Shown in pieces: positions 1 to 6,845 of a stretch of 64,000 nt of DNA; the first letter of the stretch is position 1; every line of letters begins with the position of its first letter. Origin of the DNA: Ignavibacteria bacterium (GTDB lineage: Bacteria; Bacteroidota; Ignavibacteria; Ignavibacteriales; SURF-24); NCBI GenBank assembly GCA_025612375.1, contig JAAXKN010000014.1, positions 1 to 64,000 on the forward strand. The letters are read 5' to 3'. The notes under the pieces were generated by a model that did not search any database, was not told where the DNA came from, and saw nothing but the letters and a program-made list of their open reading frames with translations. The translations under genes were made by a program, and so were the position numbers.

Positions 1-55
1 ATTGAATAGCCACGAGCTTCAGCTCGTGGAATATTGCCCATTCCCCAATTGGGCT
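1..55. repeat. REP-like hairpin (ATAGCCAC class), copy 1
   Basis: A perfect 9-bp stem CCACGAGCT / AGCTCGTGG (10-18 and 21-29) with a 2-nt loop is preceded by AATAG. A weaker GCCCA/TGGGC pair follows at 37-55. The same stem with the same flank recurs at 59901-59926, and a sequence-diverged but identically framed hairpin occurs at 18928-18955. This layout is seen in REP elements, which RAYT (Y1 transposase) enzymes mobilise; no such enzyme gene is in the window, so that link is inference. Confidence 0.75.
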
Positions 56-226
56 CCACCCCCCGATAACGCGGCTTATAAAAATGCATACCGCAATCCT
101 TAAAAACGCACCGCCCCTGTTAAAAATATTATAAATTCTTTTACCGGAAAATAGTAAATTGTTTTTCCGATCTCATAAATAGTTTTTTTAAGTCAATTTT
201 GCACTAATACTTTTTCCGGAGAAAAA

Positions 227-2773
227 ATGGCTGTAAAAACCAAACCGGCGGCAAAACCTGCTGCTAAATCACATAAAGAAACTTCACAAAAACAATTACT
301 TGCGGCTAAGACGATCCCTGAGAAATACCAGACCCCGCTCTCACTTGCAATACTTCTGATACTGTTCCTCATCTTCTTCTCTCCCATGTATTTCGGGGGC
401 AAGACGCTGCAGTCGGGTGACATAATAACGAGCAAGAGCCTTCAGACCTATGTTACGACTCACGAGGGGGGCTATACGCTCTGGAACCCTTACATATTCT
501 GCGGTATGCCCGCCTACTCACTGGGTGTGGGATTTAAGTGGTTTAACCTCATTTATGTGGGTTTTACGGCCATGAAGTGGCTTTTTGCAAAACTCTTCTC
601 TGTTGAATACGCTGTCTGGAGCCTTTACCTCATTATACTCTCATTTACGAGCTATTTCCTCATGAAGTATAAGACCAGGAACACTCTGATAAGCCTCTTT
701 ACAGCCATTGCAGCCAGTTTTTCAACGGGGCTAGTCATCTTCCTTTTCATAGGTCACGTAACAAAGCTGACCTCACTTTGCATGTACCCTCTCATATTCC
801 TGATGCTCTTAAAGTTCCAGAAGAAGGTCAGGCTCCTGGACTTTGCAATCCTGACCATTGCACTTCAGCTTTTTGTGCAGGGCTGGCACGTACAGATCAT
901 CTTCTACACGCTTTTTGCAGTCGGGATCTACTTTGTCTATTACTTTATCCGTTCCCTCATAAAGAAAGACCGCGAGCTCCAGCGACAGCTCCTTAAGTCC
1001 TTAGGTGTCTTTGCCGCAGCAGCAATGATTGCCATACTCATTCAGAGCGACAACCTGACACAGATCTACGAGTATTCTCCTTATTCGACGCGTGGGGGCA
1101 AGAGTGTTGTTGAAACAAAAGCAAATGAACCGGATAAGTCTTCATCCGGCTCGGCCTACTACGATTATCATACTTTATGGTCTTTCTCTCCTCAGGAGGT
1201 AATGACCTTTATGGTTCCTTCATTCTATGGATTCGGAAATTCCAAATATAACGGACCTCTTTCTGAGACTCCCGACTTCCAGGTAAATACTTACTTCGGA
1301 CAGATGGAATCGGTAGATGTTGCAATGTATATGGGGGTGCTTGTCTTCTTTTTCGCTCTGTTTGCAATGTTTACATGCTGGAAAGACCCGTTTGTACAGT
1401 TCCTTACAATTCTTTCGGGCATTGCACTGCTGATATCATTCGGAAAAACATTTTCTCCTGTTTTTAATTTTATGTTCTATTACTTCCCTTATTTCGACAA
1501 GTTCCGTGTGCCCTCAATGATGCTTGTATTGCTGCAGCTCTCAATGCCTTTTCTGGCCGGACTGGGAATAAACAAAATAATTTCATTTCGTAAAGAGAAG
1601 GATCAGAGGGTTTTTAATCTGGTTAAATATGCTTCCATATTATTCGTTGCTTTGTTTGTAATTTCTCTTTTGCTCTCAGATCCAATAAAAAATTGGTTTA
1701 CTGCACGGATGTTCGAATCCAACACTGCCAGGCTTGAAGCGGATAAGTTCAGGGCGCTTTCAGAATACATTACCAATATGTTTATTTCAGATACAATAAT
1801 CGCGCTTGCTCTTTGTGCACTTTCATTCAGCCTTGCTTATGCTTACGTCTCTTCAAAAATAAAAGGCAGCGTGCTGCTCCTTGCAGTAATTGCATTTACA
1901 ATATTCGATCTCTGGAGAATTGACAGCAGGGGAGCTTTATATACAGAAGAACAGAATGTCGACAATATTTTTAATGAACCCCGGTATGTAAAGGCAATAA
2001 AAGCTCAAAAGGATTCATCCCCGTTCAGGGTGATCGGGTTAAGGCAGGATGGCTCACACGGCAATGCCGACTACCAAAATGCAAATTTCAACGCGTACTT
2101 CCTTCTGCAGGATATTTACGGATATTCTGGAATTAAATTCAGAGCTTATCAGGATATTGTTGACGTGCTGGGAAATGTCGCAAACCCCACGCTCTGGCGG
2201 ATGCTGAATGTGAAATATGTTGTCTTGAGTAAACCGGTCAGTTTTCCGGGACTTTCAGAGATTGACAGGTCAGAAGAAAGTATTGTATACAGAAACGATT
2301 CAGCTTTGCCAAGGGCCTACTTTGTAAATTCGGTTCAGACAAAGACGGCTCTTGAAATTTTGAACCTGATAAAGAATAATGCCTTTGATCCGAAAGAGAC
2401 TGCATTCCTGGAGGGCGAGAGTATTAAAGTTGACAGGCCGGATACGGCTTCAGCATCTGCCGTGGTAACGAGTTACAAAGATGAGCATATTACAATTCAG
2501 GCAAAATCAACGGGGAGGAATTTCCTTTTCCTGGGTGACACGTATTATCCCAACGGATGGAAAGCATACATTGATGGAAAAGAGACTAAGATCTACAGAA
2601 CCAATCATGCATTCCGCGGAATTGTAGTCCCGGAAGGAACACATAAAGTTGAATTCACTTTTGCCCCATTAAGCTTCAGGGTCAGCCAGATTATTTCCTT
2701 AAGCCTTAGTTCCCTGGTCATACTCGGCATAATTTTAGGCTTAATTCTTAATAAAAGAAGGGTAAAGGAATAA
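227..2773 (+). CDS. YfhO family polytopic membrane protein
   Basis: A protein of 848 residues with a basic Ala/Lys/Pro-rich cytoplasmic N-terminus (about 1-40), then many hydrophobic helices spread over residues 40-600, and a C-terminal extracytoplasmic beta-rich part ending in one last helix and a basic tail. The early segment GDIITSKSLQTYVTTHEGGY and the late GDTYYPNGWKAYIDGKE match the YfhO family (large GT-C-like membrane proteins). In Bacillus YfhO is linked to lipoteichoic acid glycosylation; the substrate in this lineage is unknown. The start is supported by CCGGAG seven bases ahead of the ATG. It stands alone on the plus strand, with about 430 bases of repeat-bearing DNA after it. The family call is firm, the function is not. 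Confidence 0.85.
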   Translation: MAVKTKPAAKPAAKSHKETSQKQLLAAKTIPEKYQTPLSLAILLILFLIFFSPMYFGGKTLQSGDIITSKSLQTYVTTHEGGYTLWNPYIFCGMPAYSLGVGFKWFNLIYVGFTAMKWLFAKLFSVEYAVWSLYLIILSFTSYFLMKYKTRNTLISLFTAIAASFSTGLVIFLFIGHVTKLTSLCMYPLIFLMLLKFQKKVRLLDFAILTIALQLFVQGWHVQIIFYTLFAVGIYFVYYFIRSLIKKDRELQRQLLKSLGVFAAAAMIAILIQSDNLTQIYEYSPYSTRGGKSVVETKANEPDKSSSGSAYYDYHTLWSFSPQEVMTFMVPSFYGFGNSKYNGPLSETPDFQVNTYFGQMESVDVAMYMGVLVFFFALFAMFTCWKDPFVQFLTILSGIALLISFGKTFSPVFNFMFYYFPYFDKFRVPSMMLVLLQLSMPFLAGLGINKIISFRKEKDQRVFNLVKYASILFVALFVISLLLSDPIKNWFTARMFESNTARLEADKFRALSEYITNMFISDTIIALALCALSFSLAYAYVSSKIKGSVLLLAVIAFTIFDLWRIDSRGALYTEEQNVDNIFNEPRYVKAIKAQKDSSPFRVIGLRQDGSHGNADYQNANFNAYFLLQDIYGYSGIKFRAYQDIVDVLGNVANPTLWRMLNVKYVVLSKPVSFPGLSEIDRSEESIVYRNDSALPRAYFVNSVQTKTALEILNLIKNNAFDPKETAFLEGESIKVDRPDTASASAVVTSYKDEHITIQAKSTGRNFLFLGDTYYPNGWKAYIDGKETKIYRTNHAFRGIVVPEGTHKVEFTFAPLSFRVSQIISLSLSSLVILGIILGLILNKRRVKE

Positions 2774-3201
2774 CGCCGAGTTTTAATCGTACTATTGTAG
2801 AATTGAGTTTAATTTTGTAATGTAAATGGTAGAATTATTTGCTGCTGATCTAATAATTAGTATCCTCAGTGAGCGCTTGAATGGCATTCAAGAGGTCAAG
2901 ATAGAACTAATCTTAATTGAAACGCCTGAAAAGGGTGTTAAAATGAAGGAACTATAATTCATTAAACCGCGCCTTAACTCATCTGCGTACTTGAATGGGG
3001 TTCAATTTGTCTAATGACTATTTCACTGAAACTCAGAGTACGGACTTACAGGATTGCTTCCTGACGTGATTTTTTGCGATGGGGCATTTCCTTTCTAAGG
3101 TTTTTTGCCACCCGCCTTTGACAAGCTGGCAGGCAAACCTCTGACTGCAAATATAGAACCCGCTGCTGCGGGTTCGGAATATCGCCTGATTTATTTGGCT
3201 C
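2774..3201. other. Non-coding stretch with hairpins and a decayed repeat
   Basis: No convincing gene. Two short hairpins share the words TTGAAT and TTCAA: TTGAATG-G-CATTCAA at 2877-2891 and TTGAATGGGGTTCAA at 2991-3005. The last 80 bases hold a degraded copy of the repeat family found complete near the right end of the window. Confidence 0.6.
3098..3175. repeat. Degenerate REP-like element (CCCAGGGTTT family)
   Basis: AGGTTT (3098) and AAACCT (3135-3140) flank an imperfect inner hairpin whose order of words (TTTTGCCA, CCGCCTT, GCTGGC, GGCAAACC) follows 63423-63475 closely. A perfect 8-bp hairpin GAACCCGC / GCGGGTTC (3156-3175) comes next, in the place where intact copies carry an AACCAC / GTGGTT hairpin. 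This is read as a decayed half element. Confidence 0.55.
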
Positions 3202-3480
3202 TTATCCTACCTTCTTAAGCTCCTCGCGGATCTTCTCTTCAAGGAAAATTTTGATCAGGGACTGGTAAGGAACATCCTTGCGGTTTGCCAGTATCTTCAA
3301 ATCATTTATCATAAAAGTCGGAATCCTCAGGGAAATCGACTGTGTGGTCGGTTTCAAATTAGGAAATCTTACAAAGGCGGCCTTGGAGCTGTCAAAATTG
3401 TCCAGCACACTGTTGTTGGCCCAGAATTCCCTTTCTTCATCTTCATTCCTGAATTTCGGAATTTCTCTTTGCTTCTTCAT
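3202..3480 (-). CDS. CopG-type antitoxin partner of BrnT
   Basis: 92 residues. The N-terminal part (FRNEDEEREFWANN) and the C-terminal ribbon-helix-helix-like part (SISLRIPTFMINDLKILANR, then PYQSLIKIFLEEKI) match the CopG antitoxins (BrnA-like) that pair with BrnT toxins. It is expected to form a dimer that neutralises the toxin and represses the operon. The gene begins 38 bases inside the end of the toxin gene on the same strand, the usual toxin-first order for this family. AGGAAAGG inside the toxin gene serves as ribosome binding site. Confidence 0.85.
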   Translation of the reverse strand: MKKQREIPKFRNEDEEREFWANNSVLDNFDSSKAAFVRFPNLKPTTQSISLRIPTFMINDLKILANRKDVPYQSLIKIFLEEKIREELKKVG

Positions 3481-3772
3481 AAAATTGCCTTTCCTTTCTA
3501 CTCATGTCCCGAGCTGAAATAGCTCTTATTTTATTTTTCCTAATTGTAAAAATTACCTGGAGCATCCTTCCCGTATGCGTTCGGCCTAAAGCACCGTGCC
3601 TTTTTTCCTCTTCGCTTGAATGCGAAGGATCAGGGAAAAATAATAGCGGAGTATTAATAAATACTTCCTCTATTTCACTGTTTGAAACATTGTGCTTGAT
3701 TAAATTCTTTTCAATGTTCCCTTTATCCCATTCAAATTCAACAGGTTCAGGTAAGTCATAAATCTTTATCAT
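3443..3772 (-). CDS. brnT: BrnT family ribonuclease toxin
   Basis: 109 residues with the BrnT signature: FEWD near residue 13, NLIKHNVS around 23-30, the beta hairpin GRMLQVIFTIRKNKIRAIS, and the closing SARDMSRKERQFYEEA. BrnT is a RelE-fold ribonuclease toxin that blocks translation. The antitoxin gene overlaps its 3' end, so the two are translationally coupled. A 12-base perfect palindrome lies 11-22 bases before the start codon and is a likely autoregulation site. All expected motifs are present, so the toxin is probably intact. Confidence 0.9.
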   Translation of the reverse strand: MIKIYDLPEPVEFEWDKGNIEKNLIKHNVSNSEIEEVFINTPLLFFPDPSHSSEEEKRHGALGRTHTGRMLQVIFTIRKNKIRAISARDMSRKERQFYEEAKRNSEIQE

Positions 3773-3782
3773 AATATCATTG

Positions 3783-3794
3783 ACGTATATACGT
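3783..3794. promoter_or_regulatory. Palindrome ahead of brnT, likely operator
   Basis: ACGTATATACGT is a perfect 12-base palindrome just upstream of brnT, overlapping the expected promoter. Ribbon-helix-helix antitoxins of BrnTA systems repress their own operon at inverted repeats; assignment of this site to the neighbouring antitoxin is inference. Confidence 0.5.
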
Positions 3795-3880
3795 GAAATA
3801 TACAGACTATTTCTATGAAATGAAAGAGATTTTGCTATCCTAAAATAAAACCTCGAACTTTGAACCTCGGCTTTCGTACT

Positions 3881-4591
3881 TTAATTGCCCTTGCCTTTGC
3901 CTAATTCTTTCAGCTTCGCGTAGTTCGAAATGAATATCTTCTTCCCCTGCACGCGTATTATCCCTTCTGTCTCAAGCTTGCGGAATGTGCGCGAGAGGGT
4001 CTCTGTAATTGTCCCAAGATACGCCGCAATGGTCGCTTTCGTTACCTCGAGCCTTATAAAAGGCTCAGGCAGATTTGCCTTCCCGCCGGCCTCAACCTCG
4101 CTTACAAGATAACTGCAAAGCCTGTTGATTACTTCCTTCTCCGAAAGATCCTTTACCTTGTTCGTCATCTCCTTCAGCCTCCGGGCAAAACCCGCCAGCA
4201 TCTTAAGGCTTATTGAAATGTTCTTCTCCAGCAGCCCAATAAACTCCGTCTTCGGAATGAAAAGCAGAACACTGTCCTCAAGCGCCTGCGCGCTAACCGG
4301 ATAATTACCCCCTTCAAAAAGAGGTACGTCGGCAAAAGCGTTGAAAGGCTTTATTATGTGCAGTATGGCCTCTTTTCCCGAAGAGGAGGAACGGTACACT
4401 TTTACCGAGCCCTGCAGCACTACAAAAAATCCCCTGTAACTTTCACCTTCCATGAAAATAATGGCGTTCTTCTTAAAACGGCACTCTTTGCTTATTCCCG
4501 CTACCTGCTCAATCTGGCACTCGTCCAGCTCCGAAAATAAAGGCAGTGCCTTCAGCTTGTCCCTGAAAATGTCCTCTTTAATTGTTTCCAT
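3881..4591 (-). CDS. Crp/Fnr family transcriptional regulator
   Basis: 236 residues: an effector-binding cupin-like domain (about 15-125), a long dimer helix (about 125-160), and a winged HTH (about 165-228). The recognition helix reads ETLSR, giving E197, S200 and R201, the ExxSR pattern by which Fnr reads TTGA half-sites. There is no N-terminal cysteine cluster for an Fnr-type 4Fe-4S centre and no full cAMP-binding phosphate cassette, so it resembles Dnr/HcpR/NnrR-type sensors more than Fnr or Crp. An imperfect 15-bp inverted repeat containing TTGAT words lies 31-68 bases upstream. The matching TTGAC-N4-GTCAA site is ahead of the nitric oxide reductase gene at 27.8 kb, a plausible target. 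Confidence 0.88.
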   Translation of the reverse strand: METIKEDIFRDKLKALPLFSELDECQIEQVAGISKECRFKKNAIIFMEGESYRGFFVVLQGSVKVYRSSSSGKEAILHIIKPFNAFADVPLFEGGNYPVSAQALEDSVLLFIPKTEFIGLLEKNISISLKMLAGFARRLKEMTNKVKDLSEKEVINRLCSYLVSEVEAGGKANLPEPFIRLEVTKATIAAYLGTITETLSRTFRKLETEGIIRVQGKKIFISNYAKLKELGKGKGN

Positions 4592-4621
4592 CTGATTGTA
4601 AAAGTTTTGTCATGCGTTCTG

Positions 4622-4659
4622 TTGATTATAATCGGAATAATAAATCCGAATATAATCAA
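4622..4659. promoter_or_regulatory. Inverted repeat upstream of the Crp/Fnr gene
   Basis: Arms TTGATTATAATCGGA (4622-4636) and TCCGAATATAATCAA (4645-4659) are reverse complements with one mismatch, spaced by 8 bases. Each outer end supplies a TTGAT or ATCAA word, as in Fnr-type half-sites. The position fits autoregulation of the gene starting at 4591. A role as terminator of the gene ending at 4696 is less likely, since no T-run follows. Confidence 0.5.
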
Positions 4660-4695
4660 AACTTACCTTTGTGAAAAGTAAAAAAGAGATAGACT

Positions 4696-5514
4696 TCAGT
4701 CCTTTTTTCCTGACGCCTGCACTTCAAGCAGCGATTTCAGGTGCTCTTCAATCCGCTTGCGCTCGGATATGTCAGTAAAAACGCTTAATAGGCATTCCTT
4801 TCCCTTTAACTTAAGCCGCCGCACGGAGATTAAGCCTGTAACTTCTTCACCCGTTTTCTTCCTGAAACTGAACTCCATATTCTGAATGAAACCGCTTTCC
4901 TTTATTATCTTCTGGAACCTTTCCCGTTCTTCCATACTCCGGAAAATAGCTAATTCGGAAAGCGTCCTGGCTAATACATCGTCGCGGCTGTAGCCTGTGA
5001 TAGTCTCAAATGCCCTGTTTACGTCAACAAAAAGACCTTCTTTGTACGTGGTTATTGCAATAAGAGATGGAATTTCCTGAAAAATAACTGAAAGCATCTG
5101 CTCCGATTCCCGAAGCATATCATTCGCATGTTTTCTTTCAATTGCATATTTAAGCGAGCGCACGAGAAGATTTGTATCGAAATCACCTTTTACCAGATAG
5201 TCCTGCGCCCCTGCCTGTATGGCTTTTGTCGCCGTTTCCTCATCATCCAGATTTGTCATTACCACAACCGGAAGATCGGGAGCGGCATCCTTAACCTTCT
5301 TTACCGTATCCAGCCCCATGCTGTCGGGAAGCGTTAAATCCAAAAGAATAACATCATAATGCCCGCTTCTTAGGAGTTCCAGTCCGTTCGAAAGCCTGAA
5401 GGCATGATCCAGAGTTATCTCCGTACCCCGGGCATCTTCTATCATCTCCAGGATTAACTGCGCAAAGCTGCGGCTGTCTTCAATCATTAAGATTTTGAAG
5501 AAATTTTCTCTCAT
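4696..5514 (-). CDS. Response regulator receiver plus PAS domain protein
   Basis: 272 residues. Residues about 7-125 are a receiver domain with the acidic pair in LMIEDS, the phosphoacceptor Asp in VILLDLTLPDS, Thr in VVMTNLDD and Lys in YLVKGD. A short helix leads into a PAS domain (about 140-255) that ends in the usual FTDISERKRIEEHL. There is no kinase, DNA-binding or cyclase output, so it probably acts by protein contact with another signalling protein. It stands 104 bases ahead of the Crp/Fnr gene on the same strand; the inverted repeat between them suggests separate control. Confidence 0.85.
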   Translation of the reverse strand: MRENFFKILMIEDSRSFAQLILEMIEDARGTEITLDHAFRLSNGLELLRSGHYDVILLDLTLPDSMGLDTVKKVKDAAPDLPVVVMTNLDDEETATKAIQAGAQDYLVKGDFDTNLLVRSLKYAIERKHANDMLRESEQMLSVIFQEIPSLIAITTYKEGLFVDVNRAFETITGYSRDDVLARTLSELAIFRSMEERERFQKIIKESGFIQNMEFSFRKKTGEEVTGLISVRRLKLKGKECLLSVFTDISERKRIEEHLKSLLEVQASGKKD

Positions 5515-5651
5515 GTTGACCCCTGATGTTTAACCATAATATATAAATAAAAGGGAAAAAATCACCAGTTTTTTTATAAAAAGAGTTTTCCGGCCCCTTG
5601 AATCCTTTTTAGTAATTTTTCATCAAACTGTCTAAATAACAGAGATTAAAT

Positions 5652-5852
5652 ATGAATCCAGCAGTATCAATTATTCAAAGAGTTGTTAAAATAGCTTTGG
5701 GACTTGCCATGCTCTCCTGGCTCTTTATTGGGGAAGGGGAGTCGAAATACATGGGAATTATAGGACTTGCTCCCCTTATCTCAGGACTAACAAATTCCTG
5801 CGGCGGCGCCACAGGCTGCCGTACAAACTTCCGCGAAAAAGAAGTTAATTGA
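5652..5852 (+). CDS. DUF2892 (YgaP-like) small membrane protein
   Basis: 66 residues. The pattern IIQRVVKIALGLAMLSWLF, then a second hydrophobic segment MGIIGLAPLISGLTNSCGG, is that of DUF2892 proteins, small inner membrane proteins with two helices. Two cysteines sit in the tail SCGGATGCR. The function is unknown; related segments occur fused to rhodanese domains (YgaP). Its last codons overlap by 8 bases the end of the convergent peptidase remnant. A 25-base piece of its 3' end reappears near 17408, in non-coding DNA. Confidence 0.75.
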   Translation: MNPAVSIIQRVVKIALGLAMLSWLFIGEGESKYMGIIGLAPLISGLTNSCGGATGCRTNFREKEVN

Positions 5853-6748
5853 TTTTATCTAATTCATTAAGCGCGGCATCAATTTCCGGATCCTTTCCTG
5901 AAAAGTAATCCTCAGATTTTACAGGCACTAAGACCTCCGGGAGGATATACATCCTGCCGTCATTCGCCCTTACGGGCTGGTTGTATCCAGATGATATTGT
6001 CCCCCGGAGGCCTGAAAACGGCAGCTTGAAAGGGCGTTCATTTCCATAATGATTTGGCTTGGAACCGGTTTTCTCACCTGCAAAAAAAGCGTGTGTCCAT
6101 TGGTCCATCCTTGCTGCAAAAGTCTGTGCGGCTGAGAATGTCATCCTTCCTACTAATACGGCAATTCTGCCGCCTTCCATGTCGAAGTTCACACACGTCC
6201 TGAACAGTTCATCTGCTTTCAATGCTTCGCCGCCATTGTTGTACCGTAAGTCGAGTATCATCTTTTTATAAGGTCTTAACAGCTTCCTTAGCCCTTTCCT
6301 GAATTCTTCCAGCGTCTTTTCCCGGGAATCATTCATAGAGTTTACGGTAACATGCAGCACGTCAGGCCTGATTTCTTCAAGTCTGAAATTATCCTCCCTG
6401 TGCCTGAGATAGGCCTGGGCAACCCCGCCTTTCGGAGCAATCAGCTTAATTTCAAGCTTTTCAGGATCTATAGCTTCGGCAGTGAATGTATAATTTACAT
6501 TATTCCCTAATTCGGAGAAGATTTCCCTTTTTCATACCAAAGGGATAAAGAATTGTATGCCCATCCCCAAGTGCAAATGGTTCTGCAGAGAATTGCGGAC
6601 CTGCAGTTCCTTTAGGCGTAATAAATGCCGGGAAATTGGGATTTGTTCCTGCCTGTCCCGGCAAATTAAAATGATGAATAAAGAAATACCCGGTCCCTCC
6701 TTTTTTGCAGTGTAAGAGCTTTTCATATTCCTGTTTTTTTTCGTTACC
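5845..6748 (-). pseudogene. Decayed S41 (C-terminal processing) peptidase gene
   Basis: Two reading frames together encode one peptidase-like protein. The 3' part (5845-6531) carries the S41 core: MILDLRYNNGGEALKADELF, then VLVGRMTFSAAQTFAARM with the nucleophile Ser, and EKTGSKPNHYGN. It enters from a TGA stop at 6532. The 5' part, read in the other frame from 6748 to about 6500, encodes KKGGTGYFFIHHFNLPG and ends GDGHTILYPFGMKK. One extra base in the A5 run at 6528-6532 would explain the break. The 5' part has no start codon or signal peptide and is cut by TAA at 6749-6751. It is either a pseudogene or, for the frameshift alone, a sequencing error. Confidence 0.75.
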
Positions 6749-6845
6749 TTATAGTCGGTACTTTTATATATTTAAGGTGATCTGTAAATCTATAGCCATT
6801 ATAGTCTGCTGTGCTGCATAATTGTTTTCAGGAAAAGGGCAAAAT

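Noticed and set aside
2877-3005. Possible CRISPR or riboswitch
   Set aside because: Only two short related hairpins about 115 bases apart, and no gene downstream on the plus strand to be controlled.
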